64,000 nt of DNA, from contig NZ_JBGOSH010000018.1 of the NCBI RefSeq assembly GCF_041537925.1, positions 1 through 64,000 on the forward strand, given 5' to 3'. Both the position numbers and the translations under genes were made by a program. The notes beneath the pieces are model-generated. The model was given only the letters and a program-made list of their open reading frames with translations. It ran no database searches and had not been told where the DNA came from. Shown piece after piece: positions 18,509 to 26,267 of the stretch. Each line of letters begins with the position of its first letter. The first letter of the stretch is position 1. The stretch comes from Ruegeria_C sp041537925. Its GTDB lineage: Bacteria; Pseudomonadota; Alphaproteobacteria; Rhodobacterales; Rhodobacteraceae.

Positions 18509-18793
18509 GGGTTCTCCTCCCCGATTATTTTTTTGGACAGGATTTGGCTTTCATGGAATTTCGGAGACCGTAAGCCACATAGCTTTCGATTTCCCCCAAG
18601 AACCAGAATCGCTGTTATTACTATAGGGACACTAGTATCCAAGTTATGTCAACTGTGGGCATCTAGTATGTCAGATTGCTTGACAGTCGAAAGCGCAGGG
18701 CATTTGATAGGCGAAAGGCATACATTGGTTCACTCAAGCAGAAGTCACTGGAATATTATATTGTTTGCAATGCCTTAGCAGTGAATCGGTAAC
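18509..18793. promoter_or_regulatory. Divergent control region with CTAGTAT direct repeat
   Basis: The gap between the TRAP operon and the GntR gene holds two copies of CTAGTAT, at 18632-18638 and 18663-18669, spaced 31 bp start to start (about three helical turns) and on the same face of the DNA. A run of AT-rich sequence surrounds them. They are the best candidates for operators of the adjacent FCD-type GntR regulator. Promoter elements were not resolved. Confidence 0.4.
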
Positions 18794-19501
18794 TTGAAAC
18801 CTGACCAAGAGAGAGGGCGCAAGCAACATAACGTGGAAGATATTGTCAGACGAACCACAACGGATGCGGTGTATGAAGCGCTACACGACGAGATCGTTTC
18901 GCTTAAAATTCTTCCCGGTACGAAGCTTTCCGAATCTGAGGTAGCGGGCCGATTCGGGGTCTCACGCCAACCTGTTCGCAACGCATTCACAAGGCTCGGC
19001 AACGAAGATCTGCTCGTCATACGACCGCAAAAGGCGACCATAGTGCGGGGATTTTCGATGGAGCGTGTGGCTCTCGCTCGATTGGTTAGAATGGCGGTGG
19101 AGCTAGAGATCATCCATCGAGCAATGGAAGTTTGGGACGCGACACGTGAAGCAAAACTTGCGGAAAATCTCGCCTTACAAGAGCAGGCGATCAGTGACGG
19201 TGATCTACCGGCGTTTCACGCGCTGGACTATGATTTTCACAAACTGATCTACGTGCTCAGCGGCAATCCGATGGCATTTAATGTGATGCTAGAATCAAAG
19301 CAAAAGGTTGACCGGCTTTGTATGCTCAGTCTTGAAAAGGGCAGTGCCGCAGACTCCATCCTCGCCGATCACCGAGAGATTGCAGAGGCCATGGCGGCAG
19401 GCGACCATGGCCAAGCGCAAGCCTCTGTCAGAAAGCATCTGTCCCGCCTCGACGAAACCATCGACTTCATTCACAAGACACACCCTGGCTACTTCGAGTA
19501 A
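18794..19501 (+). CDS. GntR-family transcriptional regulator (FadR/FCD subfamily)
   Basis: An N-terminal winged helix (L-P-G-T-K-L-S-E-S-E-V-A-x-R-F-G-V-S-R-Q-P-V-R-N-A around residues 38-65) is followed by an all-helical FCD ligand domain, where D, H and H residues (F-H-x-L-D-x-D-F-H, then D-H-R-E-I and V-R-K-H-L) would bind a metal and a carboxylic acid effector. The frame starts at TTG 18794; GTG at 18833 is an alternative start. It is divergent from the TRAP operon and probably represses it until the transported acid is present. Confidence 0.88.
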   Translation: MKPDQERGRKQHNVEDIVRRTTTDAVYEALHDEIVSLKILPGTKLSESEVAGRFGVSRQPVRNAFTRLGNEDLLVIRPQKATIVRGFSMERVALARLVRMAVELEIIHRAMEVWDATREAKLAENLALQEQAISDGDLPAFHALDYDFHKLIYVLSGNPMAFNVMLESKQKVDRLCMLSLEKGSAADSILADHREIAEAMAAGDHGQAQASVRKHLSRLDETIDFIHKTHPGYFE

Positions 19502-19525
19502 CCGGGGACAAGCGATCTGGTGGTC

Positions 19526-20044
19526 TCAGGCGGTTCCTCGTTCCGGACGGTCATTATCAATATTGAATTTCATGCCGTCCAAAAGCTCTACCAAATCGGG
19601 ACGTGCGGCAGGGCCGTTTGAGATATCGACTAGCATCAACGTCCCGTTTGGACGGATACCAAACGCGCCGGGTTCGGCAAATAGCCCCGTCGTTTCAGCA
19701 TCAGATAGAGGTGATGAAACATAAAGACCAAGCGCGCGCATTTGTGCTTCGGTCATTCCATAACAAAGATCAAAATCCCAGCCGAATTCCGCTTTGTCTG
19801 CCGCAGCCTTTTCTTTGGTATCGGCAGAGACAACAAAAACGTCCATTACGTCAGACCATGCCGGCAGCGCCGCATTCAACTTGTTCAAGAAGCGCTTGCA
19901 GCGTGGACAGTGCTTACCTCGATAGACAAACAGCATAGTCCAACGGTCTTTTTTTTGACCGATCGTGACCTTTTCCTCAAACCCTAGGCTTAAAAAACTC
20001 AATTGCTCGATCTGCGCGCCGACATTTGGTTTAGCTGAGGTCAT
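19526..20044 (-). CDS. Redoxin-domain (AhpC/TSA-like, thioredoxin-fold) protein
   Basis: A 172-residue cytoplasmic protein with a thioredoxin fold. The active-site stretch is L-F-V-Y-R-G-K-H-C-P-R-C-K-R-F, giving a CxxC pair in place of the single peroxidatic Cys of typical AhpC. A V-V-S-A-D-T strand and a proline-containing G-A-F-G-I-R-P-N-G-T turn complete the fold. It is probably a thiol reductase or peroxiredoxin-like protein whose partner is unknown. It converges on the GntR gene with only 24 bp between stops. A solo IS5 type B end lies 65 bp beyond its start. Confidence 0.75.
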   Translation of the reverse strand: MTSAKPNVGAQIEQLSFLSLGFEEKVTIGQKKDRWTMLFVYRGKHCPRCKRFLNKLNAALPAWSDVMDVFVVSADTKEKAAADKAEFGWDFDLCYGMTEAQMRALGLYVSSPLSDAETTGLFAEPGAFGIRPNGTLMLVDISNGPAARPDLVELLDGMKFNIDNDRPERGTA

Positions 20045-20108
20045 GAGTCGCTCTTTTGTTCTGCAAATAGTGGATTAGCATGGATAGGGGAAGCCTGCCC
20101 ATCAACGG

Positions 20109-20128
20109 ATTTGTGCAACAAAGCCTTT
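20109..20128. repeat. Solo terminal repeat of the type B IS5 element
   Basis: The 20 bases, read on the minus strand, match the terminal repeat of the element at 13236 (GGCTTTGTTGCACAAATC), but no internal element sequence follows. It is a leftover end from a deletion or rearrangement. Confidence 0.6.
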
Positions 20129-20278
20129 ATGCTGGGCCAGAATTGCTTAACGTTTGGGTCAGACTTGAATGACGCAATTTGCAGGTTTCCTGAGGTTTTG
20201 GTTGTCGCTTGAGTCAAAGGTTTGGTCCTCCCCCACTGAAGTGGTCCTCCGCTATGTTTAGGAATATGGAGGAAACCG

Positions 20279-20557
20279 ATGGCAAACAAGCGACCGAAGC
20301 CGGAAGAGATTGTCACGAAGTTACGGCAGGTTGAGGTTCTGACGGGGCAAGGTATGCCGCGTCTTGATGCGATCCGGCAGATTGGGGTGACTGAACAAAC
20401 GTTCTACCGCTGGAAAAAGAAGTACGGTGGAATGGGCACGGACCAATTGAAGGAACTGAAGCGGCTGCAGAAAGAGAACGAGCGGCTGCGCAAGGCTGTT
20501 TCTGATCTGACGCTGGACAAGCTTATCTTGGCGGAAGCAGCAAAGGGAAACTTCTAA
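20279..20557 (+). CDS. IS3-family transposase OrfA
   Basis: A 92-residue protein with the IS3 OrfA helix-turn-helix (E-E-I-V-T-K-L-R-Q-V, then G-V-T-E-Q-T-F-Y-R-W-K-K-K-Y-G-G-M) and a leucine-rich coiled coil (L-K-x-L-x-K-E-N-E-R-L-R-K). It binds the element's ends. It is also the N-terminal part of the OrfAB transposase made by -1 frameshifting at 20545-20551. A ribosome site (GGAGGAAA) precedes the ATG. Confidence 0.92.
   Translation: MANKRPKPEEIVTKLRQVEVLTGQGMPRLDAIRQIGVTEQTFYRWKKKYGGMGTDQLKELKRLQKENERLRKAVSDLTLDKLILAEAAKGNF
20545..20551 (+). promoter_or_regulatory. -1 ribosomal frameshift slippery site (GGGAAAC)
   Basis: Near the end of orfA the codons GGA-AAC are preceded by G, making the canonical X-XXY-YYZ heptamer in exactly the orfA frame, two codons before the orfA stop. 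A slip of -1 here leads directly into the orfB frame (A-R-R-R-A-C-I-D-R onward), which has no good start of its own nearby. Confidence 0.75.
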
Positions 20558-21405
20558 GCCCCGCTCGTCGCCGTGCCTGCATTGATCGTGTCCGGAGTGA
20601 GCTGAATATCTCAGAACGTCGTGCTTGCCGCGTTCTGAGGCAACACCGATCCACACAGCGCAAGGTACCGGTTGGTCGTGCTGATGAAGAACGATTGGTG
20701 GCCGACATGATCGAGCTGACCCGACAATTTGGCCGATACGGCTATCGCAGGATCGCGGCGCTGCTGAGAGATGCTGGTTGGCATGTGAATGACAAACGGA
20801 TCGCAAGGCTGTGGCGGCGAGAGGGGCTGAAAGTGCCTATGAAACAACCCAAGAAAGGGCGGCTCTGGCTCAATGACGGATCGTGCGTTCGGTTGCGGCC
20901 TGAACACCGGAATCACGTTTGGTCATATGACTTCGTGCATTGCCGCACTGATGACGGAAAGGCGTTCCGCACGCTCAACATCATCGATGAATACAGCCGA
21001 GAATGCCTGGCGATCCGCGTCGACAGGAAGCTGAACTCGGGCAACGTCATCGATGCCTTGAGCGACCTGTTCATCCTGCGCGGCATCCCGTCGTTCATTC
21101 GGTCTGACAATGGCCCGGAGTTCGTCGCACAAGCCGTGCAGGATTGGATCAAAGCCGTCGGTGCAAAGACGGCTTACATCGAACCAGGGTCGCCTTGGGA
21201 GAACGGATATTGCGAAAGCTTCAACGCCAGGTTCCGTGACGAGTTCCTGAACGGTGAAATCTTCTATAGCCTGCGAGAAGCCCAAATCCTGATCGAAGAA
21301 TGGAGGAAACACTACAACACCAAACGACCCCATAGTGCTCTGGGATATCGCCCTCCGGCTCCGGAAACCATCGTCCAGATAGACCAGAGACCGGTCATGC
21401 ACTAA
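20545..21405 (+). CDS. IS3-family transposase OrfB (DDE domain, made as OrfAB fusion)
   Basis: The -1 frame is open from the slippery site to 21405 (about 285 residues); the first ATG in it is only at 20704. It shows the IS3 helix-turn-helix (R-Q-F-G-R-Y-G-Y-R-R-I-A-A-L-L), then the catalytic DDE core: Asp in W-S-Y-D-F-V, Asp in I-R-S-D-N-G-P-E-F and Glu in P-W-E-N-G-Y-C-E-S-F-N. The C-terminus has the usual R-P-H-S-A-L-G-Y. It is the catalytic half of the transposase and looks fully functional. Confidence 0.92.
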   Translation, partial: GKLLSPARRRACIDRVRSELNISERRACRVLRQHRSTQRKVPVGRADEERLVADMIELTRQFGRYGYRRIAALLRDAGWHVNDKRIARLWRREGLKVPMKQPKKGRLWLNDGSCVRLRPEHRNHVWSYDFVHCRTDDGKAFRTLNIIDEYSRECLAIRVDRKLNSGNVIDALSDLFILRGIPSFIRSDNGPEFVAQAVQDWIKAVGAKTAYIEPGSPWENGYCESFNARFRDEFLNGEIFYSLREAQILIEEWRKHYNTKRPHSALGYRPPAPETIVQIDQRPVMH

Positions 21406-21440
21406 CTTTCAAATTGGACCACTCAAGTGGGGCTGATCAT

Positions 21441-21860
21441 CCCTACCGAGCGATCGACAAATTCAGCAGAACCCTAGATTTCATGCTGTCTGAACGACGT
21501 GATGAAGCGGCAGCGACCGCATTCTTCGCCAGGGTGATCGCCAGCATCAGATGGCCGGACAAGATCGTCATCGACAAAAACGGATCAATGCGTCAGCTCT
21601 GTTCAACATGAATTGCCTCCTGGTGATGCATAACTGGTGTTGGTTGATCGACGTCCCGCAGGTGAAATACCTCAATAATATCATCGAGCAGGACCATCGT
21701 TTCATCAAGAAAATCACCCGCCCCACGTAGACCTTCAAATCGTTCGATTCGGCCGCAGCCACGCTGGCAGGCATCGAAGCCGCCCACATGATCCGCAAAG
21801 GACAATTCGACCGATCAGGGAAGTCCGAGTTTGCACAATTCGCAGAACTGGCTGGATAAC
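21441..21860 (+). pseudogene. IS6-family transposase relic next to the IS3 insertion
   Basis: The sequence right of the IS3 element translates in broken frames to IS6 transposase pieces: Y-R-A-I-D-x-x-S-R-T-L-D-F-M-L-S-E-R-R, then I-V-I-D-K, then N-N-I-I-E-Q-D-H-R-F-I-K and finally F-A-Q-F-A-E-L-A-G. These match the pieces of the IS6 copy at 12181, so they come from the same family. The N-terminal third is missing and at least two frames are needed to read it. Confidence 0.8.
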
Positions 21861-22045
21861 TGTGTCCAATTTAAGCCACATCTCGCTTCACCCAAAAGTT
21901 TGCGGCACTACTCTTGGGCGCGGCCCAGACGGTGCCCTCTATGCCGCGAATGGTGCGCCCGATGCTGTCAACGATCTGGGCGGTGCTGAGCCCTAATCCG
22001 ATAGATCGTCCTGTGACAGCTAGGGGATGTTCATACCTGCCATCC

Positions 22046-23083
22046 TCAGCGCCTCTTCGATTCAGGCCAAGTATCGCCCAAGCGGTAGCCCTCGGGCCAA
22101 GGATCATCTGGGTCCAGCATGTGCTGATGCGTACCGGTGATCCATGCGCGGCCTGTGATTTCGGGGATGATCGCATTGGTCTCGCCCAAAGTGGTGGTTT
22201 CAACAATCCGACCTTGAAACTCCGAGTTGAGGATCGATCGTGCCATAAACGTTTCTCCAACCTGCATCTCTCCCCGTGCATGCAGCAGTGCCATGCGCGC
22301 AGAGACGGCTGTGCCCGTTGGCGAGCGGTCTATTTTGCCGGGCTGGATTGCAACAGCTGCGGACGTCGTGAGATGAATGCCCTCGCGCATGATTGGTCCG
22401 GCGAACAGGCAGAACGAGAAGTGCTTCCAGTCAGAATTAGTGGGGTGGTGAAACGTCAACCGGTCATTTGCCGCATTGGTGATAGTCACACCCAGATCCG
22501 CCAGTGCCTTTGCCTCGGACGCGACGAGGTCAAACCCAAGGCCCGCGGCGTCGACCACTACAAAACTGTCGCCGCCAAATGCCGTGTCGACGGTAATCTG
22601 ACCGATCCCCGGCACTTCCAGCGGCACGCCCATGTCACCGGCAAAGGATGGCAGGTTGCGCACGGTAATTCGTTCGGCCTTGCCATTACGGCATTCGGCG
22701 CGCACGCGAACCAACCCGCCGGGGGCCTCCAGCGTCATTTCCGTCACTGGCTCTGTCATGGGAATTATTCCGCTGTCCAGCAACACGGTTGAGACGCAGA
22801 TCGAATTTGACCCTGACATGGGTGGCGTGTCCTCGGGCTCCATAATGATCCAACCCATCTGCGCCTCTGGATGTTTCGGCGGCACCAGCAGGTTCACATG
22901 GCGAAATACCCCACCGCGTGGTTCATTCAGGACGAAATTGCGCAGCGTCTCATCTTGCGCAATCCATGTGCGTTGGTCCCATAGGGTATCACCGGGGGGC
23001 GGGGCCACGCCCCCGACGATGACATCACCCACTTCGCCTTCGGCGTGGCAGGATACGACGTGAACGGTCTTGGTGCTGCGCAT
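22046..23083 (-). CDS. Proline racemase / hydroxyproline dehydratase superfamily protein with Ser/Thr active-site pair
   Basis: A 345-residue cofactor-independent enzyme of the proline racemase superfamily. The two active-site positions, Cys/Cys in racemases and 4-hydroxyproline epimerases and Cys/Thr in trans-3-hydroxyproline dehydratases, are Ser90 (P-P-M-S-G-S-N-S-I) and Thr256 (D-R-S-P-T-G-T-A). The Thr favours a dehydratase over a racemase, and the Ser is unusual. It directly follows the demethylase-like flavoprotein gene (one base between genes) and is presumably co-transcribed. Together they suggest use of N-methylated proline or hydroxyproline derivatives. The roughly 180 bp beyond its stop hold only unrecognised sequence before the IS6 relic. 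Confidence 0.82.
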   Translation of the reverse strand: MRSTKTVHVVSCHAEGEVGDVIVGGVAPPPGDTLWDQRTWIAQDETLRNFVLNEPRGGVFRHVNLLVPPKHPEAQMGWIIMEPEDTPPMSGSNSICVSTVLLDSGIIPMTEPVTEMTLEAPGGLVRVRAECRNGKAERITVRNLPSFAGDMGVPLEVPGIGQITVDTAFGGDSFVVVDAAGLGFDLVASEAKALADLGVTITNAANDRLTFHHPTNSDWKHFSFCLFAGPIMREGIHLTTSAAVAIQPGKIDRSPTGTAVSARMALLHARGEMQVGETFMARSILNSEFQGRIVETTTLGETNAIIPEITGRAWITGTHQHMLDPDDPWPEGYRLGDTWPESKRR

Positions 23084-23084
23084 G

Positions 23085-25130
23085 TCAGATGTCCTTTACC
23101 AGGCGCAAGGCGTCATAAATGGCGGCATGGGTGTTTCGTGCCGACACGGCATCGCCGATACGAAACAACTGGAACAAGCCGTCCGGGTTGCGATCGGTGT
23201 GTTGCTTGCCCCCGTCGAGAAGTGCGTGGTAATCAATAGCTCCGCCATTGGACGACATCGGCTTGAGATCGAAATACAAATCATCCAGCGGCAGCGTGCC
23301 ATAGTTCACCACAACCTGATCAACCTCGAGGTCATAGGTGTGATCGCTGTAATCCGTGCCGATTGTAGCGGTCAGTTTATTGCCGTTTCGTGCGACTTCC
23401 ATCAGACGGCGCGTGACGGTAAATGTCACGTCCTTGTCCTGAAGCGATCGCATGTAAGGAACCAGGTTCATCGCCATCACGTCGGATGAAAAGGTGCGGT
23501 CGGGCGTCATGATCTCGACCTGCGAGCCTGCGTTTGCCGCAATTTCGGCGGCCTGCAAGGCGGGGTGGTCGCCGCTTTCGTCATATATCAGTATCTTGTC
23601 TGCCGGTTTCGCGTCGCCTGAGATAATGTCCCACGAGGTGACCACATCGGGCTGCTCGCCATCCTGTTCAAAAAGTTCGGTGTTTGGCATACCACCCGTG
23701 GCTACGATCACCACATCCGGGTTCAAGTCCAAGACATCCGATGCCTCGGCCCAAGTGTTGAAGTTGAAGGTCACGTCACGCGCGGCACACTGCGCCATGC
23801 GCCACTCGATGATGCCGATCATCTCGCGGCGGCGCGGTGATTGGGAAGTCAGCCGAACTTGCCCGCCGGGGTCGGTCGCAGCCTCGAATACGGTCACGTC
23901 ATGGCCGCGTTCGGCGGAGACGCGCGCGGCCTCCAGTCCCGCGGGTCCAGCCCCCACGATGACAACGTTCTTCTGCTCTTCCGCCTTTGCGATCTCGTGC
24001 GGCATGGTCAATTCGCGCCCAGTGGCCGCGTTGTGAATGCACAACGCCTCACCCGCCTGATAAATACGATCCAAACAATAGGTCGCCCCGACGCAGGGAC
24101 GTATTTCATTCTCGCGGCCCTCGATAATCTTACGCACGATGTGCGGATCAGCCATGTGCGCTCGGGTCATTCCGACCATGTCGAGCAGCCCCACATGCAC
24201 CGCATGGCGTGCGGTTGCCACATCGGGGATCCGGGCCGCGTGAAAAGTTGGCATGCCCGTCGCCTTGCGCACTTCACCGGCAAAGTCGAGGTGTGGCGCG
24301 GATCTCATGCCTTGAATGGGGATCACGTCGGTCATCGCCGGGTCGGTGTGGATACGGCCCCGAATGACATTGAGGAAGTCAACTTGACCCGTCGCAGCAA
24401 GGCGTTTGGAAATTTCCAATCCTTCTTCGGGCGTGATGCCGCCCTTTTGTGCCTCATCCGCAGTATAGCGCAGGCCGACGATGAACTCAGGCCCGACGCG
24501 CTTGCGGATAGCTTCAATGACATCCAGTGGGAAGCGCATCCGGTTTTCCATTGTGTCGGCCCCGTAAGGCCCAATCAGATCATTGGTCAATGGCGACCAG
24601 AATTGATCGAGCAAGTGGCCGTATACCTGCAATTCGATGCCGTCCATGCCGCCTGCTTGCATCCGCTCTGCGGCGTCGGCAAAGTCGCTAATGATCCGCT
24701 CAATGTCCCAGTCTTCGATCAACTTCGGAAACGCGTGATGCGCGGGTTCGCGGTGCTTGGACGAAGACACCGAAGGTAGCCAGTCACCCTTGTTCCAGTT
24801 CGTGCGGCGCCCCAGATGTGTTAGCTGGATCATGACGGCACAGCCGTGTTCATGCACCGCATCGGTCAGCTTCTGTATCCATGGAACAACCTCGTCCTTG
24901 TAAGCAAGGATGTTATTGAACACCGGCGGGCTGTCGCGGCTGACGGTAGCTGACCCTGCCGTCATCGCCAGCGCGACACCAGCCTTGGCACGTTCGGCGT
25001 GATAGGCGGCATAGCGTTCTTTGGGCATTCCATCTTGCGGGTAGGCCGGTTCGTGACTTGTGGTCATGATCCTATTACGCAATTTCAGGTGTTTGAGTTG
25101 AAAGGGCTGTAGCAGCGGATCGGCGGGCAT
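23085..25130 (-). CDS. Old-yellow-enzyme / FAD fusion oxidoreductase, DgcA/HpbB-type N-demethylase-like
   Basis: A 681-residue protein with an N-terminal FMN TIM barrel (residues 1-350), Cys residues for an iron-sulfur cluster, and a C-terminal FAD/NAD domain (V-V-I-V-G-A-G-P-A-G-L-E-A near residue 390). This is the trimethylamine-dehydrogenase / dienoyl-CoA-reductase architecture. The cluster motif is C-x5-C-x11-C (P-C-V-G-A-T-Y-C ... L-C-I-H-N-A), lacking one Cys of the common C-x2-C-x3-C form. I recall this variant from dimethylglycine and hydroxyproline-betaine demethylases (DgcA, HpbB). Next to a proline-racemase-family gene, N-demethylation of a proline betaine or N-methylproline is a reasonable guess. 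Confidence 0.82.
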   Translation of the reverse strand: MPADPLLQPFQLKHLKLRNRIMTTSHEPAYPQDGMPKERYAAYHAERAKAGVALAMTAGSATVSRDSPPVFNNILAYKDEVVPWIQKLTDAVHEHGCAVMIQLTHLGRRTNWNKGDWLPSVSSSKHREPAHHAFPKLIEDWDIERIISDFADAAERMQAGGMDGIELQVYGHLLDQFWSPLTNDLIGPYGADTMENRMRFPLDVIEAIRKRVGPEFIVGLRYTADEAQKGGITPEEGLEISKRLAATGQVDFLNVIRGRIHTDPAMTDVIPIQGMRSAPHLDFAGEVRKATGMPTFHAARIPDVATARHAVHVGLLDMVGMTRAHMADPHIVRKIIEGRENEIRPCVGATYCLDRIYQAGEALCIHNAATGRELTMPHEIAKAEEQKNVVIVGAGPAGLEAARVSAERGHDVTVFEAATDPGGQVRLTSQSPRRREMIGIIEWRMAQCAARDVTFNFNTWAEASDVLDLNPDVVIVATGGMPNTELFEQDGEQPDVVTSWDIISGDAKPADKILIYDESGDHPALQAAEIAANAGSQVEIMTPDRTFSSDVMAMNLVPYMRSLQDKDVTFTVTRRLMEVARNGNKLTATIGTDYSDHTYDLEVDQVVVNYGTLPLDDLYFDLKPMSSNGGAIDYHALLDGGKQHTDRNPDGLFQLFRIGDAVSARNTHAAIYDALRLVKDI

Positions 25131-25157
25131 ACGGAATCCTCTTCGTGTCGAATCATT

Positions 25158-25207
25158 CCTGACATGGGTGTCAGGTTGATATTTTCTCCAATTGACATAC
25201 CTGTCAA
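25158..25207. promoter_or_regulatory. Two matching operator palindromes for the TetR regulator
   Basis: In the gap between the flavoprotein and TetR genes lie two inverted repeats of the same core: CCTGAC-ATGGGT-GTCAGG at 25158-25175 and TTGAC-ATACCT-GTCAA at 25192-25207. They share TGACAT-xxx-TGTCA, and their centres are 33 bp apart, three helical turns. The placement between divergent genes is classical for autoregulated TetR repressors. Confidence 0.75.
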
Positions 25208-25226
25208 GTTCTTTAACAAGGGCGAT

Positions 25227-25841
25227 ATGAATGATGCGTCTCCCTCACGAACACGGGCAAGCCGGGAGATTTGGCTGAATGCGGCCTACGATCTTTTTGT
25301 CGCCGAAGGGATCGAAGCGGTAAAAATCATGCCGCTTGCCAAAAAGCTGAACCTGACACGAACGGGGTTCTATTGGCATTTCAAAAACCTTGCTGAGCTT
25401 CATGACGCAATAATCGACATATGGCAGACCCGAAATACGGGCATAATTATTGAACGCTGCAAGACCCCTGCTCAGAGCCTCTGTGCAGCGCTTTTTAATC
25501 TGATTGATTGCTGGATCGACAATAACCTGTTTGATGCGCCACTCGATCTCGCGATCCGAAACTGGGCGCGCAGTGATGCCAGATTACAGGCGCTGATCAA
25601 ACAGTCAGACGATGATCGACTGGAAGCAGTCAAGGCGTTGTTTGAGCGGTTTGGCAGGACTGGTGAGGCCGCCCATTATCGCGCCCTGACCGTGATCTTG
25701 ACCCAAACGGGTTACTACTCGATGCATGTGTCAGAGCCTCGCCTGCAGCGCGCGATCGCGGGGTGCCATTATGCGGAAATATTTGCTGGAGAGGCACCAA
25801 GTCAATTGGAAATGGATGCTTTTTTGGACCGTCATCGCTGA
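25227..25841 (+). CDS. TetR-family transcriptional regulator
   Basis: From the ATG at 25227 the product has 204 residues: an N-terminal helix-turn-helix (A-A-Y-D-L-F-V-A-E-G-I-E-A-V, then L-N-L-T-R-T-G-F-Y-W-H-F at about residues 18-60) and a helical ligand domain. An upstream ATG at 25164 lies inside the first operator palindrome and is rejected as the start. The gene is divergent from the flavoprotein/racemase pair and probably represses both itself and that operon. The inducer is unknown, perhaps an N-methylated proline derivative. Confidence 0.85.
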   Translation: MNDASPSRTRASREIWLNAAYDLFVAEGIEAVKIMPLAKKLNLTRTGFYWHFKNLAELHDAIIDIWQTRNTGIIIERCKTPAQSLCAALFNLIDCWIDNNLFDAPLDLAIRNWARSDARLQALIKQSDDDRLEAVKALFERFGRTGEAAHYRALTVILTQTGYYSMHVSEPRLQRAIAGCHYAEIFAGEAPSQLEMDAFLDRHR

Positions 25842-25886
25842 ACAACCTCGCTAGTTCTATCGCAATTGGGGGTCCAACGCCTGTCC

Positions 25887-26219
25887 TCAGGATCCGTATT
25901 TGCGGTCGAACCCGACTGATGACGGAATCGTATCATAAGGGGTTTTTCGGTGCCTTTTCAGGATTTCGAGCACTGTGTTCTTGTTGATTCCGAGATCCCG
26001 GGTAATCCAGCGATATGATCGGCCGTCTGTCACGGCCTGAATGACCTTCGGAGCGAGCTTGTCGGACTTTGGACGCTGTCCTGGTTGGCGGCCCAATTTC
26101 TTACCCCTGGCGCGGGCGGCGGCAAGTCCGGATTTGACACGCTCACTGAGCAGGTCGCGCTCAAACTGGGCGATCCCGGCCAGCACCCTACAGATGGCCA
26201 AGGTCCGCTTCGAGCCCAT
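25887..26219 (-). pseudogene. Serine recombinase (resolvase/invertase) C-terminal fragment
   Basis: About 110 residues containing the end of the catalytic domain (G-I-A-Q-F-E-R-D-L-L-S-E-R-V-K-S-G-L-A-A-A-R-A-R-G) and the Hin-type helix-turn-helix (W-I-T-R-D-L-G-I-N-K-N-T-V). The catalytic serine region and first 100 residues are absent. Upstream sequence does not restore them, so this is a truncated remnant, probably of a transposon or plasmid resolvase. Confidence 0.8.
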
Positions 26220-26267
26220 ATTTCCAGATGATGCGTGTTCTATGAACGGCAGAGAAACAGCTTAGAA

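Larger units (their letters stand above)
20223..21440. mobile_element. IS3-family insertion sequence (apparently intact)
   Basis: About 1.2 kb with imperfect inverted ends sharing CCCCACT-x-x-AGTGGTCC (left near 20231-20247, right near 21418-21434). It carries the two overlapping frames of an IS3-family element and a -1 slippery heptamer. It lies immediately beside IS6 transposase remains (21441-21860), so it probably inserted into that older element. Exact ends are approximate. Confidence 0.8.

Noticed and set aside
25164..25226. Upstream ATG at 25164 as the TetR start
   Set aside because: It lies inside the first operator palindrome, adds 21 residues not typical of the family, and would put both operators within the coding region. 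The ATG at 25227 fits better.
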